This document shows positions 1-10,887 of a stretch of DNA of 64,000 nt, piece by piece. A model generated the notes under the pieces. It ran no database searches. It was not told where the DNA came from and saw only the letters and a program-made list of their open reading frames with translations. Position 1 is the stretch's first letter, and each line of letters starts with the position of its first letter. The position numbers and the translations under genes are program-made. The stretch lies in the NCBI GenBank assembly GCA_023055505.1, contig JALIRH010000049.1:1860001-1924000 (forward strand), read 5' to 3'. Origin of the DNA: Callipepla californica brunnescens. Its lineage: Eukaryota > Chordata > Aves > Galliformes > Odontophoridae.

Positions 1-237
1 CGTGATCATGCAGATACAACTCGTGTGGGCCGTCATTTTGGGGCCTCCCCAATGCTCAAAGAACGGCCAATGGTTAACATTCGGAATATGGCCAAAGGGC
101 ATTGGGAAGGTCCTGTACCACTGATAACATGGGGTCGTGGATATGCTTGTGTTTCCACAGGGACTGGTCCCACATGGGTTCCAGCACGATATGTTCGGCC
201 TCATCTCAAGGCAGAAAATAGCATCCAGCCTTTATGA
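1..237 (+). pseudogene. ERV integrase C-terminal fragment
   Basis: Open from base 1 to a TGA at 235-237, so the start is outside the window. The segment with GPVPLITWGRGYACVSTGTG followed by WVPARYVRP is the typical C-terminal domain of betaretrovirus/ERVK integrases, which binds DNA after the catalytic core. The HHCC and DD35E parts are not in view. The frame ends soon after the domain, as in intact pol genes, so this may be the natural terminus of a pol truncated only by the window edge. Confidence 0.75.
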
Positions 238-1427
238 TTACTAGGACTCTATGCTTCTTTTATTCTTTTATTGTAGTAGTAGATCAAATGTGAAGAATTA
301 TTAGGCATTATCTAGATTGTTGTGTGCTTCTTCTATCTCAATAGTAGATCAAGTATGAATTAGACAGGATTTGATGTTACCACTGTTGGAGTCAATGAAA
401 ATAACACTTCTAATGTATTAGGAACGCACAGTTATGATGTTATTAGCCTATCAGTTAACTTTTTTCTAATTTGCAAAGACAAAACCTGGAAACGAATCCT
501 AGGCAAAGGTATGATTTGATGTTTTAGAATGATCAATTCTTTTTCAATCCACTAATCAGAATAGTTTCTTTGTAATCATGCATCATTTGAGACAGAGGCA
601 TATGCTAAGAGAGCTAACCTTGATAGTTTATTCTGTTTTGCAAGCAGATGTTCCACTTGGGCTCCGTATCACGCGCTGGCCACGCGGATGCGGTGTACAA
701 GTGGAAAAATTTCTGCAGACCCTGAGAAGAGTGAGGGCACAGGGGAGTCTGTGGTGGGTGTGAGGGGAAAAGTGCACCTTGAAGCAGGGGACGCCCTGCT
801 GGCACTGCCTATCACATCCACCACTGACATGTTCCTTTTCTCTCTTCTTTCTGGTAGTTTGCCATTTCTCAGGAGTCAATAGTTAATAATGCGCTTGCTT
901 AGGGAGTTTCTGCTTCTCACATACATAAATCTAAAATGAATGTCTGTGTGTGTGTGAGTGAGTGTATGTTGACTAAAAACCCTAACCCTCTGTGTTGCTC
1001 TGAATGCACAGTTCACTTGTTTCTGCTATTGAGATGTCTTGTCTCTCAGATCCAGCATACCCTGAAACAGCACCGCTCAAGCTTCAGCCACAATCACCAA
1101 ATTAGCTGGCAAAGGAAAGTAGTATCACAAGTGATGCTCTAGCAGGCTTACCTACTGATGTTGATTCTATTTGGCATGCAATTTTATTCCTTCTATTCAG
1201 TTACTGGTACACAAAGAATGGGACCATCAGGGATTCTTTTCCAGGTTGCAGAAATCTGAAGCAATGGGTGAAATGAGTCTTTGTTTACTTCTTGTTAAGT
1301 TTAAGAATATTTTGAGTCCTTAGAATATGATTACCTTGTCTCTTTTCTTACATTCAGCAATATTGTTAAAGAGTGTTATTAATTTGTAATAAGTTAATAG
1401 TTTGCTAATAAATAAAAAAGGGGGAAT
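1..1427 (+). mobile_element. 3' part of a betaretrovirus-like (ERVK-type) ERV, internal region
   Basis: Internal 3' portion of an endogenous retrovirus running into its LTR at 1428. It opens with the end of an integrase frame (1-237) and finishes with a purine tract at about 1414-1425 (A-rich then GGGGGA) directly before the LTR, as a polypurine tract should. Between 238 and 1413 I see no env-like open frame, signal peptide or fusion peptide: the sequence is AT-rich and stop-filled, so env is lost or decayed. The 5' part of the element lies outside the window. Confidence 0.7.
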
Positions 1428-1782
1428 TGTGGGAATACAAAAAGTATATTTAGAGCTGCAGCTGTGGAACAGAATAAACAGCATGAGAGAGGAAGGCTGA
1501 GAACCAAGGACACTTCCAGAAGAAGAGGAAAACAAGTTCAAGTAAGCTGCATGCTAGCAGACCCCAATTGGAGGAAGAGTGCATGGCTTGGAAAGACTCA
1601 CAGCCCTGATTGGATAATTGCCTGTATGCACGGTTAAGGACTGTTTTGGGAAGTTATACTGTTGACATGTAAAGGCGGGTGGGAAAGTTACAGAGAGTTT
1701 GTGAAAGTATATAAGGGATGTTAAAACCTGTAATAAAGGATTTGGATCGCTCACATCTGAGTCCGTGCCCGAGACACTGCAC
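1428..1782 (+). mobile_element. ERVK-type LTR, 3' end cut by a CR1 junction
   Basis: Starts TGTGGGAATAC just after the purine tract. A TATA-like GTATATAAGGG lies near 1707 and AATAAA near 1733, so U3 and R are present in plus orientation. The U5 stops without a recognisable CA end where minus-strand CR1 sequence begins (CGATGTCTCTCTTG at 1783). In duplication copy B that CR1 continues without a break, so the LTR has replaced the 3' end of the CR1 here. Confidence 0.7.
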
Positions 1783-2311
1783 GATGTCTCTCTTGTAGTG
1801 AGGGGCCCAACACTGAACACAGTACTCGAGGTACAGGGCATGATCCCCTCCCTGCTCCTGCTGGCCACGCTGTTCCTAATCCAGGCCAGAATGCCGTTGG
1901 CCTTCTTGGCCACCTGGGCACACTGCCGGCTCACGCTGGGCATCAACCAACACCCCCAGGTCCTTTTCCTCTGTACACTCCTCAAGCCGTTCTGCCCCAA
2001 GCCTATAGCATTGCATGGGGTTATTGTGGCCAAAGTGCAGGACCCGGCACTTGGCCTTATTGAACCTCATCCCATTGAGCTCAGCCCAACTGTCTAGCCT
2101 ATCCAGATCCCGCTGAAGGGCCTCCCTACCCTCAGGCACATCCACACATCCTCCCAACTCGGTGTCATCCGCAAACTTACTGAGGGTGCACTCAATCCCC
2201 TCATCCAGGTCATCAATAAAGAGATTAAACAGTATGGGCCCCAATACCGACCCTTGGGGGACACCACTCGTGACAGGACGCCAGCTGGACTTAACACCGT
2301 TCGCCACCACG
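1783..2311 (-). mobile_element. CR1 LINE fragment (RT end), copy A
   Basis: On the minus strand it reads the CR1 reverse-transcriptase C-terminal half, with [11 protein letters not shown] and FADDTELGG, the polymerase active-site region of CR1 ORF2. It is 5'-truncated at a short AT-rich tract and loses its 3' tail at 1783, where the ERV LTR begins. Copies B and C keep the tail. Confidence 0.9.
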
Positions 2312-2445
2312 ACAGTATAAACATATATATCTTTACACAAATATACAAATTTAGATTTTTTTATATAAATATATAAATTTATCTTTCTATATGAATACAT
2401 AAATTTATCTTTTGATGTAAATATATAAAAGTATACTTCTCAAAA
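2312..2445. repeat. AT-rich tract, copy A
   Basis: About 130 bp made of variants of TATAAATATATAAATTTATC, between the truncated CR1 and a GC-richer stretch (2446-2704) in which I recognise nothing. The same tract is at 34108-34240 and, inverted, at 62340-62475. Confidence 0.7.
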
Positions 2446-2704
2446 GAGCTGTCAGGCTCCAGAACGTGAGGCCCGGGGAGGTGTTGCAGACACCGACCCC
2501 GGGGCTGTGAAGGAGCTTTTCGCCCTCGCGCTGAGGGCCACGGTTCAGTAGAACTGCTGGGGACGGTGTGACCTCGTAGGTTGGGTTCTCCGAACGCTGC
2601 TGCCAATTGCCCAGCCCTCCAGTTTGGCGAGATCTCTCAGCAGGACGTCCTAAGGGAGTCAGGAGCTCACCCCAAATCCATGCGATCCGCAAACCTGCTC
2701 AGTG

Positions 2705-3251
2705 TGTGCCACGGTTTTATGATTTTGGGGCATTGGTATTCCACATCGTAACATCATGGAGTGCATGAAGAGTCAAAGAGTCAGGGCTCCAGCTCCGCGG
2801 ATCATCAGTAGTTATGGGTGTACTTGTCCCAGAAGAGAACTCCATTCCCCAGAGCACTGTGCGATGCTTTGTATTTTTACGTATTTTCTGCTCAGAGGAA
2901 AAGATATCAACTGCTCGTGTGTCACGGGACGCTCTCTTTCCTTCGGGATCACTCGGCAGTGGGTGCTCGCTGCCGTATCGCCTTCAGCGTTAGCGTAAGG
3001 CCTTCGGTTTATCAGACATTCTCTTGCTCATTTTATTTGATTCATTAGCCTCAATTCCAATTAGATCGTATTAGATTGTGTCATTTTGCTGCCTGAGATC
3101 TTATTTAGTGAATTAGCCTTCCTCCTCAGATCGTTGCCACTGCTTTGTTCCTAGGCCCATCTCCCTTTTCCCTTTCCCCTTTCCTGGGACGTGGGTCCCC
3201 CACACCTATGGTCGCGGAACCGTGCCAACCCATTCCGGTAAACCATTGACA
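2705..3251 (+). mobile_element. Solo LTR of the ERVL-type family, copy A
   Basis: Reads TGTGCCACGGTTTTATG to ACCATTGACA and is a diverged relative, over its full length, of the LTRs of the provirus at 51798-58203. It shares the block ending in AAGGCCTTCGG and the GGGTCCCCCACACC stretch near the 3' end. No internal sequence adjoins it. The flanks (CAGTG left, GCGTG right) do not form a perfect duplication. It occurs at the same site in copies B and C, so the insertion predates the duplications. Confidence 0.8.
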
Positions 3252-3492
3252 GCGTGCCTTCAGGTCCCGCACCCAGGTCAATTATGAAAGCATTACGAAC
3301 CACTGGCCGTGAGATTTCTGTTCTCCCACAGCTAGCTGCCGTCGCAAGGCCGGCCCAGCTCCGTGCTTCGTTAGCGCCAGGGACTTGCTGGAGCAGATCA
3401 TTGGAAGCCACGGTTACAGGTTGACAAAGAACTGTAATGGTGGCTGTGATGCTGAGAAATCCCTTCTTTGTCTCACGAAGCAGAAAGGCCAT
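3252..3492 (-). other. Unrecognised open frame shared by three copies
   Basis: A minus-strand frame of 113 codons starts at 3492 (MAFLLRETKKGFLS) and runs on into the solo LTR, where its last 30 or so codons are LTR sequence. Near-identical frames are at 34945-35286 (-) and 61296-61637 (+). I do not recognise the protein. Conservation may only reflect the recent duplication. It could be a remnant of ERV coding sequence or a chance frame. Confidence 0.25.
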
Positions 3493-4565
3493 GCCCTGAT
3501 CCCCGGAGCCATGGAGGGGAGATCCTGTCCCTCATGCTGGCACAGGGCTCTTCCTGGGGCATTGAGATGGAGGTTTGTGTGATGTCAAATGAGAGACAAG
3601 GGAACAGCAGCACTCTGCGTGGGGTGCAAGATATTGCGAGGCCCAAGTCCCACGTGGGCAATGTGTCTCATCATAGAATTTGGGTGTGAGAAGGGCCCAG
3701 TCTGAACAAGCACTCAATCACAATGGAACTTTGAACGACAGGAAAATGCTCAGCGGGAATGCCAGGTTTGGCACACCCGGATCAGAAATCCCAAAACCTG
3801 CACGATTTCTGACTTCTTCGTGTTTGATGCACCGTTACCTCTGCCAAACGAAGGCAAGACGCTGAGTTATGAGACGATGGTAAATGTGACGTGCCAGGAA
3901 CGCGTTACAAAGAGAACAGTTCCGTGGTAAAAACAGTGAAGGAAGGATAACCACGCAATGGCCCCAACATCTTGTTTGTTGGAACTGCTGCTCCGTTGAG
4001 CTGCCAGGTGTTTATTTTGAAGGCATGTGGTTTGGCTAATATTTCACAATTGCACATATATTTTTTTCATGTTATCCTGTATAGGATGTATACGTTGTCT
4101 GCATGCATATGCAGGACATCCCAGAATACACAGCTGCTGTGTCGCAACAGCTCAGTGCTCTCTGCTGCTGACCAACAGTGCTTTATCACTGCGCTCTCCT
4201 ACGTACACACAGTGATATAAAATACCTAACACCACACAAGAAATACCAGCTTTTTCGTACGTGTTTACTGCACAGAAAAAAGAAAAAACAAAAACAAATG
4301 CATGCCAGCAGTGAACGCTCACAATGGCAAGCTGAACTGTTCGTCATCCCTTGGTCTGCACCTCAGGCGGATTCTCCTGGAGTTGCGTCTGAGTGCTTTT
4401 GAAGACCGGCACGCCTTTGCAGACAAGCTGAGGTACGGCTGTAAGGCCTGTGGGAAGAGGAGCTGGGAGCAATAGGTGCTCTCTAGGGGACAAGGGGAGG
4501 GCCGGGGTCCATCACCTTAGCCAGCACCAGGGCAGCCAGGGGCACCGGAGCAGCCACAGGGGCCC
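3493..4565. other. Non-coding stretch of the duplication, copy A
   Basis: I see no gene or recognised element. At about 3739/3740 sequence present in B (35530-36440) and C is missing, including the 329-bp LTR-like repeat. The remainder is shared with B and C. In C this stretch is interrupted by a solo LTR at 59245-59781. Confidence 0.6.
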
Positions 4566-4705
4566 ATCCCTAGCGCTGTTCAAGAAGCATTTAGATGAGG
4601 TGCTAAGGGATTGGATTGAGTAGTTTGGTGGGTAGGGATGGTGGTGGGAGGACGGTTGGACTAGATGATCTTGTAGGTCCTTTCCAACCTCATGTATCTA
4701 TGAAA
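4566..4705 (+). mobile_element. CR1 3'-end fragment, copy A
   Basis: Contains the conserved CR1 end with the block GATGATCTTGTAGGTCC and a short tail of ATGTATCTATGAA. Only the last 140 bases of the element are present. Counterparts are at 37271-37411 and, inverted, 58622-58768. Confidence 0.9.
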
Positions 4706-5463
4706 TTGGTCCACTGGGTGAGCTCAGTGGCCCCATAGCCAGGCAGGACTGTGTGGAGCTGGAGCCCAGCCTGGCTGCAGCCTCACTAAAGCAGGAGCTG
4801 ATGGTCCTGGTATGAGGTGGGGCCTGATCAGCTCCAGGATACCCACGTGGGTCAGGCCGAGCTGTATGAGTCCTCAGGCCCTGACATTATCTCACTAAGA
4901 GGACACGATAAAATAATGCGTGGGGGTTGTTCATGTGCTTTGCAGGTATTGAGATCTGTCTGAAAAATGTATATTGGTTTATATAGCCAGCAGTCAATTC
5001 CATACCATGTGGCTTTGCACATATACATACCCCCTGTGCACCCAGTGCTGCTGAACCGTGAGAACTGCTTCTCTACAGTAAAGACAACTGCAAATCATCC
5101 AGACCCAAAGGATCTGCTCACTGCGGATTTTATCTGTTGGGCCAGATGTGTTGGATGGGCTTAAATCAAACTGATAAGCTTGTCGGTAAGAAAGCAGGAT
5201 GAACATCCTGCTGTTCCAACAAGATGAACAAACAGGCATCTCTCTTCAGGAATAATGAGGAGCTGGAACCGCTGGAGTCAGGGAAACTGGGTACAAGAGG
5301 GACCAGGAAAAAGGGGCTTAGATATCAGGGGTGTTTTTAGGCCTAAACAACACATGTGCTTTGGAGTGGGGGTGCGGACATCTATTTTCTCGCTACATAG
5401 ACAGACCCCCGACCCAGGCGAATTGGGCCACCATTCCTTCCAGCTCCGTAACTTTCCGCAATC

Positions 5464-5631
5464 ATGTACTGGAATTGTATTTTGGTATCGATTCACACTC
5501 TTCTTGTGTTGAGCGCTGCCTTAATTGCCACCGTGGTCTATCTTTTTTGGCCGTGCGAATGTCAATTGTGTCCTCCTGCTGTTCCTGATGTCTCCCCCAA
5601 TCTTGTCGTTCCCCCTGAACCCCGACCATAA
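5464..5631 (+). CDS. Possible 55-aa single-pass membrane microprotein, copy A
   Basis: ATG at 5464 to TAA at 5629-5631. The predicted product has a short polar N-terminus, one strong hydrophobic segment at about residues 10-29 (HTLLVLSAALIATVVYLFW), then a Cys pair (CECQLC) and a Pro/Val-rich tail ending PPEPRP. The same frame is intact in copy B at 38169-38336 with one visible replacement (Thr to Ile). I do not recognise a family. About 200 bases downstream (5840-5960) a second open stretch also encodes a hydrophobic segment followed by CPCRC but has no ATG. A TM-plus-cysteine pattern would fit a retroviral Env tail. There is no evidence of expression, and chance is possible. Confidence 0.3.
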   Translation: MYWNCILVSIHTLLVLSAALIATVVYLFWPCECQLCPPAVPDVSPNLVVPPEPRP

Positions 5632-6000
5632 CATTTTGTTATTCCCCTCAACTCCAAACTACTTTATAACATGGGCCCCGATGATGCATGTGCATCAGGA
5701 CCGGGGGGAGGTGGGAAGCCCTCATCCTGCTGCGCATGCTGATCCCAACCCCCGTGGATCGGAGCAGTGGATGGCGTGGACTTCATCTCCGCTATAATCG
5801 ACAACGGATCACACCTCGATACTGATCTGAATCCACGTTGCTGTCTTTGCCTTGTTAACCCTTATTCTGGCTATTACTCTGACATTCATTTTTTGTCCTT
5901 GTAGATGTTTGCTGTGGAAACATTTGCTGCATCTCTCTGCTGATCCGTCCGGGCCCCAAACGTAGTTCGTAAGACGTTACGGGTTTATAAAGTTAGTTTT

Positions 6001-6120
6001 ATAGAATCATAGAATCATAGAACCACCAAGGTTGGAAAAGACCTACAAGATCAACCCGTCCAACCATTCACCCATCACCCATAGCTCCCACTGACCCATG
6101 TCCCTCAGCACAGCATCCAG
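6001..6120 (-). mobile_element. CR1 3'-end fragment
   Basis: On the plus strand it starts with the repeated tail AGAATCATAGAATCATAG followed by CCACCAAGGTTGGAAAAGACC, the reverse complement of a CR1 3' end. It is a different subfamily from the element at 6673. Present only in copy A. Confidence 0.85.
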
Positions 6121-6294
6121 TCATTCTATGTCTGTTGTGGCTATGTGTCTGTTTGACTGTTGTCGGGAATGTTGTTGGAAAGGAAGAAAAAGGGGAAAAG
6201 TGTTTGCTATCGAAACGTTTGGCTGGGAATGTTGTTGTTGTAACGCACCTTTCCTTGCCTTCGCGCGCTCCCTCTGTCCACGACCGCCGCAGCC

Positions 6295-6672
6295 ATGGGA
6301 TGCGTGAGGGCGAAGACGATGAAGAAAGCGGCGTGGGTGATCACCGAGAAGCACCACGCCCGTCTGGGCAACAACTTCCACACCAACAAGCGCGTGCGTG
6401 AGGAGATGGAAATCATCCCCAGCAAGAAGCGCATCCAGTGGGGCCCGCTCTGGGCTCTCCCCATCAAACTGCAGGAGGAGGAGGTGGAGCGCCGGGACAA
6501 CCGCGTGCCCGAGGTCTCTGCTCTCGGATCATTGAAGCGGACCCGGGCACCAAGAAAGCTCCTGGACTTCGGCAGCCTGCCCAACCTGCGGGTCATGCGG
6601 GCCCGCCCTGGAGATGAACTTCAGAATGCCGCGAGGTGCTCTCTGAGGCACTTGTTGTTTTTACAATAGAGG
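6295..6672 (+). pseudogene. RPS17: RPS17 processed pseudogene
   Basis: Retrocopy of the 40S ribosomal subunit protein eS17. The frame from the ATG at 6295 ([16 protein letters not shown]) follows RPS17 closely through FHTNKRV, IIPSKK, KLQEEE and RRDN.VPEVSAL. About 14 codons are missing just after IPSKK, and the reading frame slips after PEVSAL. The [10 protein letters not shown] segment returns in another frame stretch, and the C-terminus is again shifted. There are no introns, and the 5' leader and a short 3' UTR-like end are carried along. It is followed immediately by a CR1. Absent from copy B. Confidence 0.9.
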
Positions 6673-6758
6673 TGGGGAAACCAGGTTAACGTGGAGGGGT
6701 TTATTAATTCACGAAGAGGGGGGAGATGTAGGGACACATTCAGAGAGATCCCCCGAAT

Positions 6759-7535
6759 TTGGTGGTGGACTCCCTGACCTGCCCCCGTCAGGTTGAGGGG
6801 GGGTATCTGAGGGATGGGGAGGGCTGGCAGAGAGTCCCAGCTCGGTACTGTAGGCGATCTCCCCCTCTGCCTACATCGTCTCCTCAAGTCCCTCTAAACA
6901 ATAGGTTTGCGGTGTTGGATGTTGAAGGAGAAATAAGGGGGGAGGAGCGGGAAGATTCTCCCAAGAAGTCACCAATGGCAAGGCAGTCGACTCCATGCAT
7001 TGAGACTGCAGCTGCCAAGAAGGAAAGAAAGGTGATCGTGGTGGGTGGCTCCCTTCTCAGGGGTACTGAGGGCCCCATTTGCAGACCAGACCCGTGCCGT
7101 AGGGAAGTGTGCTGTCTCCCTGGGGCCCGGGTTAGAGACATAACTAGAAGACTCCCAGATCTGATTCACCCCAATGACTACTATCCGTTGCTCATAGTTC
7201 AAGCAGATAGCAGTGAAATAACTCAAAGAAGCCTAAGAACTATGAAAAGAGATTTCAGGGGTCTAGGACGATTAGTTCAAGGTGTGGGAGCACAAGTGGT
7301 ATTTGCTTCCATACCTTCTGGGGCAGCGAAGGACACGGAATGGGCTAGGAAAACACAAGTGATGAATAATTGGCTGAGAGGCTGGTGTAGAGACAGACAC
7401 TTTGGGTTTTTTGACCACGGGGCAGTTTACTCAGCTCCTGGCCTGTTATCCACTGATGGAATACACCTGTCCCAAAGGGGGAAACGAATTCTAGCCCAGG
7501 AGCTAGCTGGACTAATTGAGAGAGCTTTAAACTAG
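6759..7535 (+). CDS. CR1 ORF1 protein (SGNH-esterase type)
   Basis: 258 codons, open to TAG at 7533-7535. The N-terminal 80 residues are basic and Pro/Ser-rich. The second half is the CR1 ORF1 esterase-like domain, with a block I strand ([11 protein letters not shown], about residues 91-101) and the C-terminal block [11 protein letters not shown], which carries the Asp/His pair. The usual Gly-Asp-Ser of SGNH hydrolases reads Gly-Gly-Ser here, so block I is altered although the candidate Ser remains. Such proteins bind RNA and membranes in LINE particles. No zinc finger is visible at the N-terminus, which fits 5' truncation. ORF2 begins two bases after the stop, in another frame. Confidence 0.8.
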   Translation: MVVDSLTCPRQVEGGYLRDGEGWQRVPARYCRRSPPLPTSSPQVPLNNRFAVLDVEGEIRGEEREDSPKKSPMARQSTPCIETAAAKKERKVIVVGGSLLRGTEGPICRPDPCRREVCCLPGARVRDITRRLPDLIHPNDYYPLLIVQADSSEITQRSLRTMKRDFRGLGRLVQGVGAQVVFASIPSGAAKDTEWARKTQVMNNWLRGWCRDRHFGFFDHGAVYSAPGLLSTDGIHLSQRGKRILAQELAGLIERALN

Positions 7536-7537
7536 CT

Positions 7538-10393
7538 GTGATGGGGGTAGGGGATATAACAGGGCTCCCCAGTGAAGAGCCCAGGGGGGCTGTGCTGGAA
7601 CAAAGGGTGAGGCAAGTGTCTCAGCTGAAGTGCATATACACCAACGCACGCAGCATGGGCAATAAACAAGAAGAGCTTGAAACCATTGTAAGGCAGGCAA
7701 ACTATGACCTTGTTGCTATTACGGAAACATGGTGGGACCCCTCCCATGACTGGAGTACTGGGATGGATGGCTACAAGCTCTTCAGAAGGGATAGGCGGGG
7801 AAGAAAGGGTGGTGGCATAGCTCTCTATATCAAAGAGTGTCTTGATGTTGAAGAGCTTGAGGTTGGAAACGACCAAGTGGAGTGTCTGTGGGTAAGGATC
7901 AGGGGGATGGTCTGTAGGAGTGACATCGTGGTGGGGCTCTGTTATAGACCGCCTAGCCAAGATGAAGAGATAGATGAGGTGTTCTACAAGCAACTAGTAG
8001 ATGTTGCACGATGGCCAGCACTAGTTCTCATGGGGGACTTCAACTTCCCTGATATATGCTGGAAATATAATACCGCGCAGAGGAAGCAGTCCATGAGATT
8101 TCTGGAGTGTGTGGAAGATAGCTTCCTGACACAGCTGGTGCAGGAACCTACCAGGGGAAGTGCCCTGCTAGACCTGCTCTTCACTAACAGAGATGGACTA
8201 GTAGGAGATGTGAAGGTTGGGGATCGTCTTGGCCAGAGTGACCATGAAATGGTAGAGTTTGCTATTCTTGGTGACATCAAGAGGGTGACTAGCAAAACTG
8301 CTGCCTTGGACTTCCAGAGGGCAGACTTTGACCTGTTCAGGACGCTTGTTGCAAGGGTCCCTTGGGACTCGCTCCTGTGGGGTAAAGGGGTCCAGGAAGC
8401 CTGGGCCCTCCTCAAGACAGAAATCTTAAAGGCACAGGAGCAGTCTGTCCCTGAGTACCGTAAGTCAAGCCAGAGGGGAAAAAGACCAGTGTGGATGAAC
8501 CGAGATCTTTTGTTGAGACTCCGGGAGAAAAAGAGAGTCTATGTCCTCTGGAAGATGGGACAGGCTACTTGGGGAGACTACAGGGAACTTGCCAAGATTT
8601 GCAGGCAGGAAGTTAGAAATGCAAAAGCCCAGCTTGAACTTAGACTGGCTACTGCAGTAAAGGAGAACAAAAAATCCTTTTATAAATATATTAATAGTAA
8701 AAGAAGAACTAAGGAGAATTTCCCTCCTTTACTTGATGCGGCAGGGAATGTAACCACAGAGGATAAGGAAAAGGCTGAGGTTCTCAATGCCTTCTTCATG
8801 TCTGTCTTTAATAGACAGACCAGTTATCCTCAGGATACTCCTCGCCCTGACCTGGAAGTCTGGGACGAAGCGCATCATACACCCCCTGTGATCCCAGCAG
8901 AGACAGTCAGAGACCTGCTCCTCCATCTGAACTGCCACAAGTCCATGGGGCCAGATGGGATCCACCCAAGGGTGCTGAGGGAGCTGGCAGAGGTGATTGC
9001 CAAGCCGCTTTCTGCCATCTATCAGCATTCCTGGTCATCTGGAGAGGTCCCGCAAGATTGGAGGCTTGCCGATGTGACTCCCATCTACAAGAAAGGCCGT
9101 AAGGAAGATCCGGGGAACTACAGGCCTGTCAGCCTGACCTCGGTATCAGGGAAAGTTATGGAGCAATTGATCTTGAGGGAGATCACACGGCACGTGCATG
9201 GCAATCAGGGGATCAGACCCAGCCAGCACGGGTTCACAAAGGGCAGCTCGTGCTTGTCCAACCTCATCTCCTTCTACGACTGGGTGACCAGACTGGTAGA
9301 TGAGGGAAAGGCTGTTGATGTAGTCTACCTGGACTTCAGCAAAGCCTTTGACACGGTCTCCCACAGTATTCTCCTGCAGAAGCTGGCAGCCCATGGTGTG
9401 GACAGGTTCACTCTTCTCTGGGTTGAGAATTGGCTAGAGGGCCGTGCCCAGCGGGTAGTGGTTAATGGAGTCAAGTCCAGCTGGCGTCCTGTCACGAGTG
9501 GTGTCCCCCAAGGGTCGGTATTGGGGCCCGTCTTGTTTAATATCTTTATTGATGACCTGGATGAGGGGATTGAGTGGACCCTCAGTAAGTTTGCGGATGA
9601 CACCAAGTTGGGAGGATGTGTGGATGTGCCTGAGGGTAGGGAGGCCCTTCAGCGGGATCTGGATAGGCTAGACAGTTGGGCTGAGCTCAATGGGATGAGG
9701 TTCAATAAGGCCAAGTGCCGGGTCCTGCACTTTGGCCACAATAACCCCATGCAATGCTATAGGCTTGGGGCAGAATGGCTTGAGGAGTGTATAGAGGAAA
9801 AGGACCTGGGGGTGTTGGTTGATGCTCGGCTCAGTATGAGCCGGCAGTGTGCCCAGGTGGCCAAGAAGGCCAATGGCATCCTGGCCTGGATTAGGAATAG
9901 TGTGGCCAGCAGGAGCAGGGAGGTGATCATCCCCCTGTGCTCAGCTCTGGTGCGGCCGCACCTCGAGTACTGTGTTCAGTTTTGGGCCCCTCACTACAAG
10001 AGAGACATCGAGGCCCTGGAGCGTGTTCAGAGAAGGGCAACAAAACTGGTGAGGGGTCTGGAGCACAGGTCTTACGAGGAGCAGCTGAGGGAGCTGGGAT
10101 TGTTTAGTTTGGGGAAAAGGAGGCTCAGAGGAGACCTCATTGCACTCTACCACTTCCTGAAGGGAGGCTGTGGTAAGGAGGGGGTCAGCCTCTTCTCCCA
10201 GGTAACTAATGACAGGACGAGAGGGAATGGCCACAAGTTGTGCCGGGGAAGGTTTAGATTAGACTTGAGGAAAATTTTTTTCTCTGAGAGAGTTGTCCGG
10301 CACTGGAATGGCCTGCCTAGGGAGGGGGTTGAGGCACCGTCCCTAGCGCTGTTAAAGAAGCGTTTAGATGAGGTGCTGAGGGAATTGATTTAG
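7538..10393 (+). CDS. CR1 ORF2: endonuclease and reverse transcriptase
   Basis: 951 codons without a stop, the usual length for CR1 ORF2. The N-terminal APE-type endonuclease shows NARSMGNK (about 35), ETWWDPS (about 61), GDFNFPD (about 165) and SDHEMVEF (about 235). The RT has [43 protein letters not shown] and the catalytic FADDTKLGG at about 685. The C-terminal region ends [10 protein letters not shown]. The protein would nick target DNA and copy its own RNA. All key motifs look intact, which is unusual because most CR1 copies are short. It starts at GTG/ATG 7538-7543, just after the ORF1 stop. Confidence 0.93.
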   Translation: MMGVGDITGLPSEEPRGAVLEQRVRQVSQLKCIYTNARSMGNKQEELETIVRQANYDLVAITETWWDPSHDWSTGMDGYKLFRRDRRGRKGGGIALYIKECLDVEELEVGNDQVECLWVRIRGMVCRSDIVVGLCYRPPSQDEEIDEVFYKQLVDVARWPALVLMGDFNFPDICWKYNTAQRKQSMRFLECVEDSFLTQLVQEPTRGSALLDLLFTNRDGLVGDVKVGDRLGQSDHEMVEFAILGDIKRVTSKTAALDFQRADFDLFRTLVARVPWDSLLWGKGVQEAWALLKTEILKAQEQSVPEYRKSSQRGKRPVWMNRDLLLRLREKKRVYVLWKMGQATWGDYRELAKICRQEVRNAKAQLELRLATAVKENKKSFYKYINSKRRTKENFPPLLDAAGNVTTEDKEKAEVLNAFFMSVFNRQTSYPQDTPRPDLEVWDEAHHTPPVIPAETVRDLLLHLNCHKSMGPDGIHPRVLRELAEVIAKPLSAIYQHSWSSGEVPQDWRLADVTPIYKKGRKEDPGNYRPVSLTSVSGKVMEQLILREITRHVHGNQGIRPSQHGFTKGSSCLSNLISFYDWVTRLVDEGKAVDVVYLDFSKAFDTVSHSILLQKLAAHGVDRFTLLWVENWLEGRAQRVVVNGVKSSWRPVTSGVPQGSVLGPVLFNIFIDDLDEGIEWTLSKFADDTKLGGCVDVPEGREALQRDLDRLDSWAELNGMRFNKAKCRVLHFGHNNPMQCYRLGAEWLEECIEEKDLGVLVDARLSMSRQCAQVAKKANGILAWIRNSVASRSREVIIPLCSALVRPHLEYCVQFWAPHYKRDIEALERVQRRATKLVRGLEHRSYEEQLRELGLFSLGKRRLRGDLIALYHFLKGGCGKEGVSLFSQVTNDRTRGNGHKLCRGRFRLDLRKIFFSERVVRHWNGLPREGVEAPSLALLKKRLDEVLRELI

Positions 10394-10492
10394 TAGCTTG
10401 GTGGGTAGGGATGGTGGTGTGAGGAAGGTTGGACTAGATGATCTTGTAGGTCCTTTCCAACCTAATGTATCTATGAATCTATGAATCTATGA

Positions 10493-10720
10493 CACGGGGC
10501 AGACTCGTGATCTCTGGGGCTCCTGGTAGCCTCGTGAAGGGCTCATTGGGTGTCACGGGTATCCGGGGCAGTCGGGTATACGGGTCTAAGAAGCTCTATT
10601 GTTGTGCAGCAATAAATTGGCGTTCGGCACGTGACACCGTGTGTCCGACCCATCTGTCCCGGGGTGGAGGATATCTGGAACGGAGCGGGTGTTGAGCTTC
10701 GTGCTGCACCGTGTCTGCCC
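10493..10720 (+). other. Possible LTR-like segment
   Basis: GC-rich stretch with AATAAA at about 10610 followed by a CpG-rich, R/U5-like segment. It could be the end of an unclassified LTR, but I cannot find TG...CA boundaries or a second copy. An AT-rich patch (ATATATATCC repeats) follows at 10825-10870. Confidence 0.25.
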
Positions 10721-10887
10721 AACCGGCAGCAGCACAGCTCGGCCTAATGCTGAGCCAGCAAAGGTCTGAACACAAAGGGTCGGTTTTCTCTCCTTGCTCA
10801 TGGGAATATGGAATATATTTAAGAATCTAAAATATATATATCCAACATATATATATCCAATATATACAAGAATATTCAAAAATGCAA

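Larger units (their letters stand above)
6673..10492 (+). mobile_element. Nearly full-length CR1 LINE
   Basis: About 3.8 kb with ORF1 (esterase type) and a complete ORF2 (endonuclease plus RT), ending in the CR1 3' block GATGATCTTGTAGGTCC and a tail of three ATGAATCT-like octamers. Full CR1s are about 4.5 kb, so this copy is probably truncated in the 5' UTR or at the start of ORF1. It directly abuts the RPS17 retrocopy on its 5' side. I cannot define a clear target duplication. Both frames being open suggests a recent insertion. Confidence 0.93.

Noticed and set aside
238..1427. env gene of the 5' ERV
   Set aside because: No signal peptide, cleavage site or long frame could be found in any frame.
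1554..2400. Overlapping frames of 110-174 codons across the LTR and CR1
   Set aside because: They are shadows of CR1 RT sequence and LTR; no independent coding signal.
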